Of a stretch of DNA of 64,000 nt, positions 1-8,306 are shown piece after piece. This stretch comes from Microbacterium sp. Clip185 (GTDB lineage: Bacteria > Actinomycetota > Actinomycetes > Actinomycetales > Microbacteriaceae), in the NCBI RefSeq assembly GCF_028743715.1, contig NZ_CP117996.1, positions 1,612,001 to 1,676,000 on the forward strand, read 5' to 3'. A program made the position numbers and the translations under genes. Numbering within the stretch: position 1 is the first letter of the stretch; every line of letters starts with the position of its first letter. A model generated the notes under the pieces. It made no database searches and had not been told where the DNA came from. It saw only the letters and a program-made list of their open reading frames with translations.

Positions 1-1419
1 GCCGGGTGGCTGATCCGTCCGAGTCTTCCCGACAAGTCCCTTGGCGATCTGGTCGACAGGTACCTGGGAGAGAAGCTGCCCGAGGCCGATCCGTCGCAGC
101 TCGTGCCCGAGACGGAGGGGGCGACGCCCGGCCAGCTCGCGTGGTACACGATCCGCGTCGCCGAGCCCCTTCGCGCTGCGCTCGGCGATGGCCCGATGTC
201 CGTGCTCACCGATATCGAACTACCCACACTGCTCGCCCTGGCCGACATGGAGCTCGCGGGTGTCGCCGTGTCGCACGAGGTGCTCTCGGGCTTCTCCGCC
301 GAGCTCGCAGAGCGAGCCGACGGCCTCGCACAGCGCGCCTATGCGGCCATCGACCGCGAGGTGAACCTCGGTTCACCGAAGCAGCTGCAAGAGGTGCTGT
401 TCGAGCAGCTTCAGCTGCCCAAGACGCGCAAGACGAAGACCGGCTACTCGACGGATGCGGCTGTGCTGGCAGACCTGCAGGAGTCCCACCCGCATCCGTT
501 CCTCGACCTGCTGCTGCAGCACCGGGAGGCGACGAAGCTGCGGCAGATCATCGAGACGCTGGATGCGGCGATCGCGACCGACGGACGCATCCACACGACC
601 TACCTGCAGACCGGCTCGCAGACGGGCAGGCTGTCGAGCACCGATCCCAATCTGCAGAACATCCCGATCCGCACCGAGGAGAGCCGCCGCATCCGCTCGG
701 CGTTCCAGGTGGGCGCGGGCTACGAAACGCTGCTGACGGCCGACTACTCCCAGATCGAGATGCGCATCATGGCGCACCTGTCGGAGGATCCAGGGCTGAT
801 CGAGGCCTTCAACACGGGAGAGGATCTGCATCGCTTCGTCGGCGCGCGTGTGTTCGGGGTGACGCCCGAAGAGGTCACACCGCAGATGCGCACGAAGGTC
901 AAGGCGATGTCGTACGGCCTCGTGTACGGACTGTCCGCGTTCGGGCTCTCCAAGCAGCTGCGCATCGAGCAGTCCGAAGCCAAACAGCTCATGGGCGAGT
1001 ACTTCGCACGTTTCGGCGCGGTGCGCGACTACCTGCGCGCATCCGTCGAGAAGGCCCGTGAAGACGGCTACACCGAGACGATCTTCAAGCGACGTCGTCC
1101 GTTCCCCGACCTCGCCAGCCCCAACCGGGTGCTGCGCGAGAACGCGGAGCGTGCCGCCCTCAACGCGCCCATTCAGGGCAGCGCGGCCGACATCATGAAG
1201 ATCGCGCTGTTCCGCATCCATGCCGAGTTCCAGGAGCATCAGCTGGCCTCGCGCGTGCTCCTGCAGATCCATGACGAACTCGTGGTCGAGGTCGCGGCGG
1301 GGGAGTGGGAGCGGGTGGAGCAGATCGTGCGCGAGCGGATGGGGGATGCGGCGCAGCTCACGGTCCCGCTCGACATCCAGATCGGGCGCGGCGCCGATTG
1401 GAACGCCGCGGGGCACTGA
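1..1419 (+). CDS. polA: DNA polymerase I, C-terminal part (5'-truncated by window edge)
   Basis: DNA polymerase I fills gaps during excision repair and Okazaki fragment processing. The frame is open from the first base, so 472 codons remain of a family that is usually about 880-900 residues in actinobacteria. The 5'-nuclease half lies outside the window. The part present holds the polymerase domain: motif A (LLTADYSQIEMRIMAHL, about base 730), the O-helix region with RTKVKAMSYGLVYG (about base 890), and motif C (LLQIHDELVVEV, about base 1258), where the Asp of IHDE binds metal. The gene ends intact with TGA, so the truncation is only the window edge. Identification is secure. Confidence 0.97.
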   Translation, partial: AGWLIRPSLPDKSLGDLVDRYLGEKLPEADPSQLVPETEGATPGQLAWYTIRVAEPLRAALGDGPMSVLTDIELPTLLALADMELAGVAVSHEVLSGFSAELAERADGLAQRAYAAIDREVNLGSPKQLQEVLFEQLQLPKTRKTKTGYSTDAAVLADLQESHPHPFLDLLLQHREATKLRQIIETLDAAIATDGRIHTTYLQTGSQTGRLSSTDPNLQNIPIRTEESRRIRSAFQVGAGYETLLTADYSQIEMRIMAHLSEDPGLIEAFNTGEDLHRFVGARVFGVTPEEVTPQMRTKVKAMSYGLVYGLSAFGLSKQLRIEQSEAKQLMGEYFARFGAVRDYLRASVEKAREDGYTETIFKRRRPFPDLASPNRVLRENAERAALNAPIQGSAADIMKIALFRIHAEFQEHQLASRVLLQIHDELVVEVAAGEWERVEQIVRERMGDAAQLTVPLDIQIGRGADWNAAGH

Positions 1420-1451
1420 ACGGCATCAGCCGTCGGCGTAGGCTCGAATCC

Positions 1452-3128
1452 ATGAGTGAAACGTCCCGCCCCACCACTCCCATCGACGCCATCGCCGACA
1501 CATGGGTCGACGTCGTGGCCGAACTGTCACCGACGACCGCCACCTACATCGGCCGGTTCGAGTTCAACGACCGCTTCGGGGACTACTCACCCGAGGGAGC
1601 CGAGCGTTACGCCGAGGCGGCCCGCCGCACGCTCGCCGAGCTCGACTCGGCCACGCCCGTCGACGAGGTCGACACGGTGACGAAGGCCGACCTGTCGCGC
1701 GAGCTGCGCCTCGACCTCGAACTGCACGAGGCGCAGGCGAGCCTGCGGGACCTGAACGTCATCGCATCGCCGGCGCAGGACATCCGTTCGGTGTTCGATC
1801 TCATGCCCACCGACACGGTCGAGGACTGGGAGGTCGTCGCGCGTCGCCTGCAGGCACTGCCCGCGGCGATCGACGGCTACATCGCGAGCCTGCGGGCCGG
1901 TATCACGGCGGGAACGGTGCCCGCTCGCCGGCAGGTGCTCGAAGTCGTCACCCAGATCGAGCGCTACACGGCGGAGTCCGGGTTCTTCGCGACGTTCGCC
2001 GGCGATGCCGCTCCCGCCGAGGGACAGCTGCCCGCATCCCTCGCCCGCGAGCTGGCCGACCAGTCGGGCGCCGCGCGCGTCGCATACGACAATCTCGCGC
2101 GCTTCTTGTCCGCCGAGCTCGCACCCGTCGCCGGCGAACAGGATGCGGTGGGCCGCGAGCTCTACGCCCTGCACTCGCGCCGTTTCCTGGGTGCCGAGAT
2201 CGATCTCGACGAGACGTACGAGTGGGGGATCGAGGAGCTGGCCCGTATGGTGGCCGAGCAGGAGGCCATCGCGAACGAGATCCTGCCGGGTGCGAGCGTC
2301 GCCGAGGCCGTCGCGCACCTTGAAGCGGACCCCTCTCGCAAGCTGCACGGCACCCAGGCGCTGCGGGAGTGGATGCAGGCGACGAGCGACCGTGCGGTCG
2401 CGGAGCTCGGCCGCACCCACTTCGACATCGCGGAGCCGATCCGCACGCTCGAGTGCATGATCGCCCCCACGCAGGAGGGCGGGATCTACTACACGGGCCC
2501 GACCGACGACTTCTCCCGGCCGGGCCGCATGTGGTGGTCGGTGCCTGAGGGTGTCACAGAGTTCGATACGTGGCGCGAGCTCACGACCGTGTACCACGAG
2601 GGCGTTCCGGGACACCACCTGCAGATCGCGCAGGCCGTCTACAACCGTGCGCAGCTCAACTCGTGGCGCCGTCTGCTCGCCGGAACCTCCGGGCACGCCG
2701 AGGGCTGGGCGCTGTACGCCGAGCGGCTCATGGAGCAGCTGGGGTACCTCGACGACCCCGCCGACCGGCTCGGCATGCTCGACGGACAGCGGATGCGGGC
2801 AGCTCGCGTCGTCCTCGATCTCGGGGTGCACCTGGGCAAGCAGCGTCCGGACGGCGCCGGCGTGTGGGACCATGACTTCGCTCTCGCATTCATGCGGCAG
2901 AACGTGAACATGCCCGATGCGTTCATCCAGTTCGAGGTCAACCGCTACCTCGGGTGGCCGGGGCAGGCGCCCTCGTACAAGGTCGGTCAGCGCATCTGGG
3001 AGCAGATCCGCGACGACGCGCGTCAGGCGCAGGGCGAGGCGTTCTCCATCAAGCAGTTCCACAAGACTGCTCTCGACATCGGCGGCGTGGGTCTCGACAC
3101 GCTGCGCGAAGCACTCCGAGCTCGCTGA
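1452..3128 (+). CDS. DUF885 family protein (putative metallopeptidase-like)
   Basis: A 558-residue protein of the DUF885 family, common in actinobacteria and often regarded as metallopeptidase-like. The signature is the YHEGVPGHHLQ segment (about base 2592), an HE...GHH metal-binding style motif, followed by a conserved GHAEGWALYAE stretch. There is no signal peptide, so it should be cytosolic. The substrate is unknown. I chose ATG 1452 because TAGGCT (1439-1444) sits 7 bases upstream and there is no Shine-Dalgarno, which suggests a leaderless transcript. A longer reading frame into polA is unlikely to be used. Family assignment is firm; function is not. Confidence 0.9.
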   Translation: MSETSRPTTPIDAIADTWVDVVAELSPTTATYIGRFEFNDRFGDYSPEGAERYAEAARRTLAELDSATPVDEVDTVTKADLSRELRLDLELHEAQASLRDLNVIASPAQDIRSVFDLMPTDTVEDWEVVARRLQALPAAIDGYIASLRAGITAGTVPARRQVLEVVTQIERYTAESGFFATFAGDAAPAEGQLPASLARELADQSGAARVAYDNLARFLSAELAPVAGEQDAVGRELYALHSRRFLGAEIDLDETYEWGIEELARMVAEQEAIANEILPGASVAEAVAHLEADPSRKLHGTQALREWMQATSDRAVAELGRTHFDIAEPIRTLECMIAPTQEGGIYYTGPTDDFSRPGRMWWSVPEGVTEFDTWRELTTVYHEGVPGHHLQIAQAVYNRAQLNSWRRLLAGTSGHAEGWALYAERLMEQLGYLDDPADRLGMLDGQRMRAARVVLDLGVHLGKQRPDGAGVWDHDFALAFMRQNVNMPDAFIQFEVNRYLGWPGQAPSYKVGQRIWEQIRDDARQAQGEAFSIKQFHKTALDIGGVGLDTLREALRAR

Positions 3129-3183
3129 GGGAATGGCAGGACTCGGGCGCGAGTTGTATCCGTCTGAATGAAAGGTGGTCGCC

Positions 3184-4221
3184 ATGACCGTGGAGTTCGG
3201 GCTGGACACATTCGGTGACGTCACCGCCGACGAGCGGGGAGTGCCCCTGACGGACGCGCAGACGATCCGCAACATCGTGGAGCAGGCCGTGCGTGCCGAC
3301 GAGGTCGGACTCGCCTTCTTCGGCGTGGGGGAGCATCATCGCAAGGAGTTCGCGGTGTCGAGCCCCGAGATCGTTCTGGCAGCGGCAGCCGCACGCACCC
3401 GTGACATCCATCTCGGCACCGCCGTGACGGTGCTCTCCTCCGACGACCCGGTGCGCGTGTATGAGCGTTTCGCCACGCTGGATGCGGTCTCGAACGGTCG
3501 CGCGGAGGTCATCCTCGGACGCGGGTCGTTCATCGAGTCGTTCCCCCTCTTCGGCTTCGACCTCGCCGACTACGAGGTGCTCTTCGACGAGCGCCTGGAG
3601 CTGTTCAGCAGGCTGCGTGACGAGAGGCCGGTGACCTGGCAGGGGAGTACGCGTGCGGCGCTGAAAAACGCCGATGTGTTCCCCAAGACAGAGAACGGCT
3701 TCCGTGCGTGGGTGGGGGTGGGCGGCTCGCCGGAGTCGGTCGTCCGGGCCGCGCACCATGGCTACGCCTTGATGCTCGCGATCATCGGGGGAGCAGCGGC
3801 ACGATTCCGTCCGTACGTGGACCTCTTCCACCGCACGCGCGACGCGATGGGCGCCGAGCGCCTGCCCATCGGCGTCCACTCGCCGGGTCACGTCGCCGAC
3901 ACGGACGAGCAGGCGTGGGACGAGATGTATCCGGCGATGGAGGCGAACCGCAACGCGATCGGCCGCGAGCGCGGCTGGCCCCCGTACAGCCGCGCGCAGT
4001 TCCAGAACGACGTCGGACCCGACGGCGCCGTGTACGCCGGCTCGCCGGAGACCGTGGCTCGCAAGCTCGCCGCGACTGTGCGGACCCTCGGCATCGACCG
4101 GTTCGATCTGAAGTTCTCCAACGGCACCCTTGCGCACGAGAAGATGCTGCACTCGATCGAGCTCTACGGCACGCAGGTCGCCCCTCGGGTGCGTGAGCTG
4201 CTGGCCGAGGCCGGCGAGTAG
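3184..4221 (+). CDS. LLM class flavin-dependent oxidoreductase
   Basis: A 345-residue luciferase-like monooxygenase fold enzyme, expected to use FMN or F420; the substrate cannot be told. Features visible are the N-terminal barrel strand FGLDTFGD, the FFGVGEHHRKEFAVSSPE segment typical of the family, and IHLGTAVTVLSSDDPVRVYE. ATG 3184 is preceded by a good ribosome binding site (AAAGGTGG, 3171-3178). An upstream in-frame GTG at 3175 lies inside that site and is less likely. The next gene begins 44 bases downstream. No cofactor-specific residue was identified that separates the FMN from the F420 subfamilies. Confidence 0.88.
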   Translation: MTVEFGLDTFGDVTADERGVPLTDAQTIRNIVEQAVRADEVGLAFFGVGEHHRKEFAVSSPEIVLAAAAARTRDIHLGTAVTVLSSDDPVRVYERFATLDAVSNGRAEVILGRGSFIESFPLFGFDLADYEVLFDERLELFSRLRDERPVTWQGSTRAALKNADVFPKTENGFRAWVGVGGSPESVVRAAHHGYALMLAIIGGAAARFRPYVDLFHRTRDAMGAERLPIGVHSPGHVADTDEQAWDEMYPAMEANRNAIGRERGWPPYSRAQFQNDVGPDGAVYAGSPETVARKLAATVRTLGIDRFDLKFSNGTLAHEKMLHSIELYGTQVAPRVRELLAEAGE

Positions 4222-4265
4222 GCTCGACAGGTCCGGCGCAGGAAGCCGGCGGAACAGGGGGACGC

Positions 4266-5027
4266 GTGCCCGAGATCCGGTACGTGGCGATCGGCGATTC
4301 GTTCACCGAGGGAGTCGGTGACGAGCTTGCGGACGGTCGCGTCCGCGGTTGGGCGGACCTCACGGCGCAGGGCTGGGCAAACTCGCGGGGTCACGAGATC
4401 TCCTACGCGAACCTCGCGATCCGCGGCAAGCTGATCTGGCCCATCGTCGCCGAGCAGCTTGAACCGGCGCTCGCGCTCCGCCCGACACACCTCTCGTTCA
4501 ACGGCGGCGGTAACGACATGCTGCGCCCGCGCACTGCCATCTCCCACTTGGCGGATGCCTTCGATCAGGTGCTGCGTCGGTGCGATGAGGAGGGTGTGAC
4601 GCTCATCGTGCTCAGCGGCGCGAATCCCGCGCCGCACCTGCCGATGGGGCGGCTCATCCAGCGGCGCGGCGACGAGCTCTCGGCCGCGGTCGTCTCGCGC
4701 ATCGCACACCGACCGGACGTGGTCCAGGCCTTGAACTGGCCCGACAAGGAGTTGTCGTCGCGGGGCTACTGGTCGGACGACCGCCTACACATGAGCGCGC
4801 GGGGTCATCATCGCGTAGCTGCTCGCGTCCTGGAGTCGCTCGGCGAGACGCCGGATCCCTCGTGGTGGTCGCTTCCGAGCGAGTCGGCGGCGCGCGCGAG
4901 CTCCGGCCTCGCCTACTACCGCACGCACGTCGGCCCCTGGGTTCAGCGTCGTCTGACCGGCCGGTCGTCGGGGGACGGCCGAGTGCCGAAATTCGGCGAC
5001 TGGATCACGGTGACACCGAAAGCGTGA
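4266..5027 (+). CDS. SGNH/GDSL hydrolase, paralogue 1
   Basis: A 253-residue SGNH-fold esterase or lipase-like enzyme. Catalytic blocks are visible: GDSFTEG with Ser12, GGGND with Asn83, and DDRLHMSARGHH, where Asp172 and His175 would complete the triad. No signal peptide or membrane segment is present. GTG 4266 follows an ACAGGGGGAC ribosome binding site; a TAGGCT (-10 type) overlaps the stop of the preceding gene at 4219-4224. It is clearly paralogous to the hydrolase at 28114-28965, sharing YANLA, IVAEQ.EPALAL and the C-terminal WV.RRL segment. The last 23 bases overlap the convergent reductase gene. The natural substrate is unknown. Confidence 0.88.
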   Translation: MPEIRYVAIGDSFTEGVGDELADGRVRGWADLTAQGWANSRGHEISYANLAIRGKLIWPIVAEQLEPALALRPTHLSFNGGGNDMLRPRTAISHLADAFDQVLRRCDEEGVTLIVLSGANPAPHLPMGRLIQRRGDELSAAVVSRIAHRPDVVQALNWPDKELSSRGYWSDDRLHMSARGHHRVAARVLESLGETPDPSWWSLPSESAARASSGLAYYRTHVGPWVQRRLTGRSSGDGRVPKFGDWITVTPKA

Positions 5028-5562
5028 CCTGAGCGAAGGGCCCGTCCATCGCCGCATCCTCAACGCGGAGGCGCGTGTGGTCGAGCCGTCGGGGCAGGAG
5101 CGGACGCCCCGATCCGAGAAGCGCCGGGGCATAGGTCACGATGATGCGATCGAGTCTGCCGATGTCGGCGAACTGACCAGCGAGGTCGCCACCGCCGACG
5201 ATCCAGACGTCCCGCCCCGCGGCCGCTGCTTCGAACTCTGCGAGATGCGACGAGACGGGTCCACGGAGGTGTCGTATGTCGGCCCCTGCCACGGGTGCCA
5301 CCTCGCGCGAGCTGAAGACGAACGCGGGGCGCTCTGCATACGCGGCGTGCCAACGCTCGGGGTTCTCGTTGAGGCGCTCGTGCCGATACACCCAGTCGAA
5401 GGTCGTCGATCCCATCACGAGCGTGCCCACGCTGTCCAAGAAGGTCGCGAAGGCGCCCGCGCCTTCGGCGCCGGGCACCGTGAGCAGCCACTCCAGGCCG
5501 TCCGCGTCATCGGCGAGGAAGCCGTCGAGAGTGGATGCGGTGCAGTAGACGTAGCGGACCAT
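5005..5562 (-). CDS. Dihydrofolate reductase family protein (RibD C-terminal-like)
   Basis: A 185-residue protein of the RibD C-terminal/DHFR superfamily, starting MVRYVYCTASTLDGFLADD, which is the typical first strand and loop. A GGGDLAGQFAD segment near residue 135 resembles the NADPH-binding loop. These proteins are presumed NADPH-dependent reductases; the substrate is unknown and this is not the housekeeping FolA. The ATG at 5562 was chosen because homologues start at this strand; a longer reading frame exists but adds unrelated Arg-rich sequence. Its 3' end overlaps the convergent SGNH gene by 23 bases. Confidence 0.85.
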   Translation of the reverse strand: MVRYVYCTASTLDGFLADDADGLEWLLTVPGAEGAGAFATFLDSVGTLVMGSTTFDWVYRHERLNENPERWHAAYAERPAFVFSSREVAPVAGADIRHLRGPVSSHLAEFEAAAAGRDVWIVGGGDLAGQFADIGRLDRIIVTYAPALLGSGRPLLPRRLDHTRLRVEDAAMDGPFAQVTLSVSP

Positions 5563-5648
5563 GACGCGACCGTACGCGGTACCTCCGACATCCTTCGCTC
5601 GCCATCGAACCGTGGCGAGCCGCGCGCTGGTCTTCCTACGATGACGCT

Positions 5649-6743
5649 GTGGACATCTCGTGGGAGAGTGCGCTCGGTTGGCGGATGGCACGCCAGGGGC
5701 TCAGCGGACCCCGTGAGTCGGTTCGAGAGGTTCTCACGCGTCTCCTCGCGATCCCCGCGTGGTCGGGAGATCCTGCCCACGTGCTTGCGGCGCGTTCGGT
5801 GGGCGGCACGGTCGATGCGGCCCACACTCTGCTCTCGAGCCCGGATGTCATCCGTACGTTCGCGGCCGGTGGGGCGACCGCCTTCACCACCCCGCGCGCG
5901 GCGGCCGACCTGCTGGCGCTTCGCGCCGCCGGGCGGCAGTGGGAGAGGCGAAGCTGGCAGAGCTTCTACCGGCTGACGCCCGCGCAATGGCCGGAGCTTC
6001 GCGCCTGCGTCCGCTCGGCCCTGGCCGCGGGCCCGTTGACCCGGCGACGGCTTGCCGAACGGGTCACGCTGGTTCCGGCGTTCGCCCATCTCGGTGACGC
6101 GTTCACGCATCCGTCGTGGACCTTCATCAAGCCGTTCGCCTGGCAGGGGGACCTGCGACTCGGTCCGACGATCGACGGCGAGGCGACCGTGCAATCCTTC
6201 GACGGTGTCGCCGGCTGGAGGGGGACGTCTCCGCTCGCCGAGGCCGGGCCGCGCGCCGTCCGCGACTTCCTCGCCGCCTACGCGCCGGCGACGGAGACGC
6301 AACTGCACGCATGGTTCACGGCGGGCCTGACCGTACGTCGACGGCTCGTAGGCGCGTGGCTCGAGGAGCTCGACTCCATCACAACCGCCAGGGTGGCGGG
6401 GGAGCGGGCCTACCTACGCGCCGAGGATGCGGAGGAACTCATGGGTGCGACACCGTCCGAAACGGTCGTGCTCCTCCCCGCGTTCGATCCCTGGCTGTTC
6501 GCCGGCGGCACCGACTTCGCTCCGATCGTGCCGGGGTCGCGTCGCGCGCTGTTGAGCCATGGTGGGCGCGCGCTCATTGCCGGGGGAGCGGTGCGCGGTG
6601 TGTGGCACCTCGAGGGTGAGAGCGTGGATATCGAGCTGTTCGGCGAGGTGCGGCCACCGGGAAGCGAAGACCTCGCGGCGGGGGTCGCCCGTCTCTCTGA
6701 GGTGCTGCAGCGAGAGCTCAGCTGGCGGATGAGGACGATGTAG
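5649..6743 (+). CDS. Winged helix DNA-binding domain protein (HTH_42 / AlkZ-like family)
   Basis: A 364-residue member of the winged-helix family that includes the DNA glycosylases AlkZ and YcaQ/AlkX. Family features are the N-terminal WRMARQGLSGPRE helix, a winged-helix stretch near LTRRRLAERV, and a C-terminal FDPWLFAGG segment followed by an RGVWHLEG region. In family members I recall, the segment after the first helices carries a Gln-x-Gln catalytic pair; here the equivalent stretch reads LLAIPAWSGD, with no Gln, so glycosylase activity is doubtful. GTG 5649 sits 6 bases after TACGAT (5637-5642), suggesting a leaderless mRNA. The 3' end overlaps the convergent small gene by 26 bases. Confidence 0.82.
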   Translation: MDISWESALGWRMARQGLSGPRESVREVLTRLLAIPAWSGDPAHVLAARSVGGTVDAAHTLLSSPDVIRTFAAGGATAFTTPRAAADLLALRAAGRQWERRSWQSFYRLTPAQWPELRACVRSALAAGPLTRRRLAERVTLVPAFAHLGDAFTHPSWTFIKPFAWQGDLRLGPTIDGEATVQSFDGVAGWRGTSPLAEAGPRAVRDFLAAYAPATETQLHAWFTAGLTVRRRLVGAWLEELDSITTARVAGERAYLRAEDAEELMGATPSETVVLLPAFDPWLFAGGTDFAPIVPGSRRALLSHGGRALIAGGAVRGVWHLEGESVDIELFGEVRPPGSEDLAAGVARLSEVLQRELSWRMRTM

Positions 6744-7050
6744 GGGGAGTGATCGACGAGGACAGCCGTCCTCGTCCGAACGGCAGCAACGGTGCGCGGT
6801 ACACCAGCGATCCCGTGGCCTCGGGGTCGAGTTCGATGGCGGCCGATCCGAAACGCCAGACGCGGTTGAACAGGAAGACGCCGATCCGCTCGGATCGCGT
6901 TGCCGAGACCTGCCAGGTCCCGCGGCCCCACTGCACCGGCTGTCCGCGGCCGTCGATCACGACGGTGGGACGCACCGCGTACAGAGCCAACCGGGGCTTG
7001 CGCAGATCGAGCTCGATCCGTCGGGTGGCAGGCGTGGAATCGGACGGCAT
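6718..7050 (-). CDS. Hypothetical protein, 110 aa
   Basis: I do not recognise a family. The protein starts MPSDSTPATRRIELDLRKPRL and contains WGRGTWQVSATRSERIGVFLFNRVWRFGSAAIEL, a beta-rich pattern with many aromatic residues, then a Ser/Thr-rich low-complexity tail (SSSITPPTSSSSAS). It may be a small beta-barrel or a PH-like or DUF fold. No signal peptide or membrane helix is seen. The ATG at 7050 was preferred over a longer reading frame because the added part is Pro/Arg-rich and covers the promoter of the divergent GNAT gene. Its 3' end overlaps the convergent winged-helix gene by 26 bases. Third-position G/C bias supports coding. Confidence 0.65.
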   Translation of the reverse strand: MPSDSTPATRRIELDLRKPRLALYAVRPTVVIDGRGQPVQWGRGTWQVSATRSERIGVFLFNRVWRFGSAAIELDPEATGSLVYRAPLLPFGRGRLSSSITPPTSSSSAS

Positions 7051-7094
7051 GTTCTCGACAGTAGTCGGCGCGGCGGGCGACCTAGGATGAAGGG

Positions 7095-7601
7095 ATGTCT
7101 GTGCAGATCCGCCCGGTTGGGGCCGCCGATCTCCCGCTCCTCGAGCGAATCGAGAACGAGGCCGACACGCTCCTGGTGGATCTTCTCCAGCCAGACCAGT
7201 GGCACCCCGCACCAACGAGTGCCGAGCGCCTCGCCGACCGGGGCATCATTCTCGTCGCCGAGAGGGAGGACCGGACTGTCGTCGGTTTCGTTCACGTCAT
7301 CGAGTTCGACGGCGGGGCGCATCTCGAACAGGTCTCCGTGCTGCCGGCCTTCGGCGGCCAGGGCATCGGACGCGCGCTCGTCGAAGCAGCCAAGGATGCG
7401 GCACGCCGCGCCGGATACGCCAGGTTGACGCTTCGGACCTTCGCCGATGTTCCATGGAACGCGCCGTTCTACGCCTCCGCGGGGTTCGCGATCGAAGAGC
7501 CGTCCGACGACTTCCATCGCATGCTGGTCGAGACGGAGACGCGGCTCGGACTCGGCCGTTTCGGGCGGCGTGTACAGATGGGCGTGGATCTTCCGCGGTA
7601 A
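7095..7601 (+). CDS. GNAT family N-acetyltransferase
   Basis: A 168-residue GCN5-related acetyltransferase transferring acetyl from acetyl-CoA to an unknown amine. The core motif A is visible as LEQVSVLPAFGGQGIGRALVEAAKDAAR (V..GxGIGxAL), and the later PWNAPFYASAGF stretch is the usual motif B (N-x-x-F/Y..xGF). ATG 7095 is 6 bases after TAGGAT (7083-7088). The intervening GAAGGG could also act as a very close Shine-Dalgarno, so a leaderless or nearly leaderless message is likely. Two hairpins follow the gene. Confidence 0.88.
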   Translation: MSVQIRPVGAADLPLLERIENEADTLLVDLLQPDQWHPAPTSAERLADRGIILVAEREDRTVVGFVHVIEFDGGAHLEQVSVLPAFGGQGIGRALVEAAKDAARRAGYARLTLRTFADVPWNAPFYASAGFAIEEPSDDFHRMLVETETRLGLGRFGRRVQMGVDLPR

Positions 7602-7658
7602 CTGCTCGGATGAGCAGAGCTGACTCCGGCGCGCGGTCGGAGCGCTAGGGGAGCGCTC
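7602..7658. terminator. Hairpins between convergent GNAT and sigma genes
   Basis: Directly after the GNAT stop codon lies CTGCTC-GGAT-GAGCAG (7602-7617). A second perfect hairpin GAGCGCT-AGGGG-AGCGCTC lies at 7640-7658. Neither is followed by a U-tract. They sit between converging transcription units and probably end transcription or protect 3' ends. Confidence 0.45.
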
Positions 7659-7718
7659 TCATCGGCGTGTCCGGAGAGATCACGAACCTCTGCGCGACGG
7701 CGCAGGGGAGAGCGGCAA

Positions 7719-8306
7719 CTACGAGCCGATCGGATCGGCATCCAAGCCGTGCTGCCGGAGCCTGTTCGGTGACTCGACTGCGAGAATCTGCTCCAAGCGC
7801 CGGAGTGCCCGCTGATGGCGTGTGCGCGCCGTGGACTCGTTCACCTCGAGGATCCTCGCAGCCTGCGCGATGAGGAAGCCGTCCCAGTGAACGAGCATGA
7901 CGAGCTCGCGCGTCTTCCGGTCGAGAGACATGAGCGCATCTCTCACCTCATGGTCGCGAATTCGTGCCTCGGCCGCGGTGCTGGCCGCGTTGTCGAGGAC
8001 GGCGGTTGCCCGGAGGTGGTCTCTCAGACGGTCCGCGAGTCCGATCTGCTTCGTCTGGTGGCGGTAGTAGCGCCGCATCACATTGCGGGCAACACCGAAG
8101 CACCACATCCGTGCTTGCTCAGGATCTTCCGGCACGCGTGTGTGCTTCTCCCACACGACGAGAAGCACACTACCTAGAAGGTCTGCAGCGTCTTCGCGGT
8201 CATGGACACGCCGTTGGAAGTAGTGAAGCAGATCTGCGGCGTTGGCTTCCAATACTGCCCGCGTCCGCTCGACGGACGGCGGATTGGTCGCTGGGTTCGT
8301 CGTCAA
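7719..8306 (-). CDS. ECF-type RNA polymerase sigma factor
   Basis: A 195-residue sigma-70 family protein of extracytoplasmic function type. Region 2 spans about residues 20-85, with ARMWCFGVARNVMRRYYRH as the core-binding and -10 recognition helix. Region 4 spans about 130-178 and holds a helix-turn-helix in LIAQAARILEVNESTARTRHQRALRRLEQIL. It starts with TTG (8306), which shares bases with the TGA stop of the upstream membrane protein gene (TTGA overlap); an AGGACG ribosome binding site lies 8 bases before. It is the second gene of a two-gene operon. A TTG start and overlap suggest its synthesis is low and translationally coupled to the membrane protein. Confidence 0.88.
   Translation of the reverse strand: MTTNPATNPPSVERTRAVLEANAADLLHYFQRRVHDREDAADLLGSVLLVVWEKHTRVPEDPEQARMWCFGVARNVMRRYYRHQTKQIGLADRLRDHLRATAVLDNAASTAAEARIRDHEVRDALMSLDRKTRELVMLVHWDGFLIAQAARILEVNESTARTRHQRALRRLEQILAVESPNRLRQHGLDADPIGS

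Noticed and set aside
1587..3275. Long open frame on the minus strand opposite the DUF885 gene
   Set aside because: Arg/His/Val-rich composition typical of antisense frames in high-GC DNA; no family features; fully opposite a convincing gene.
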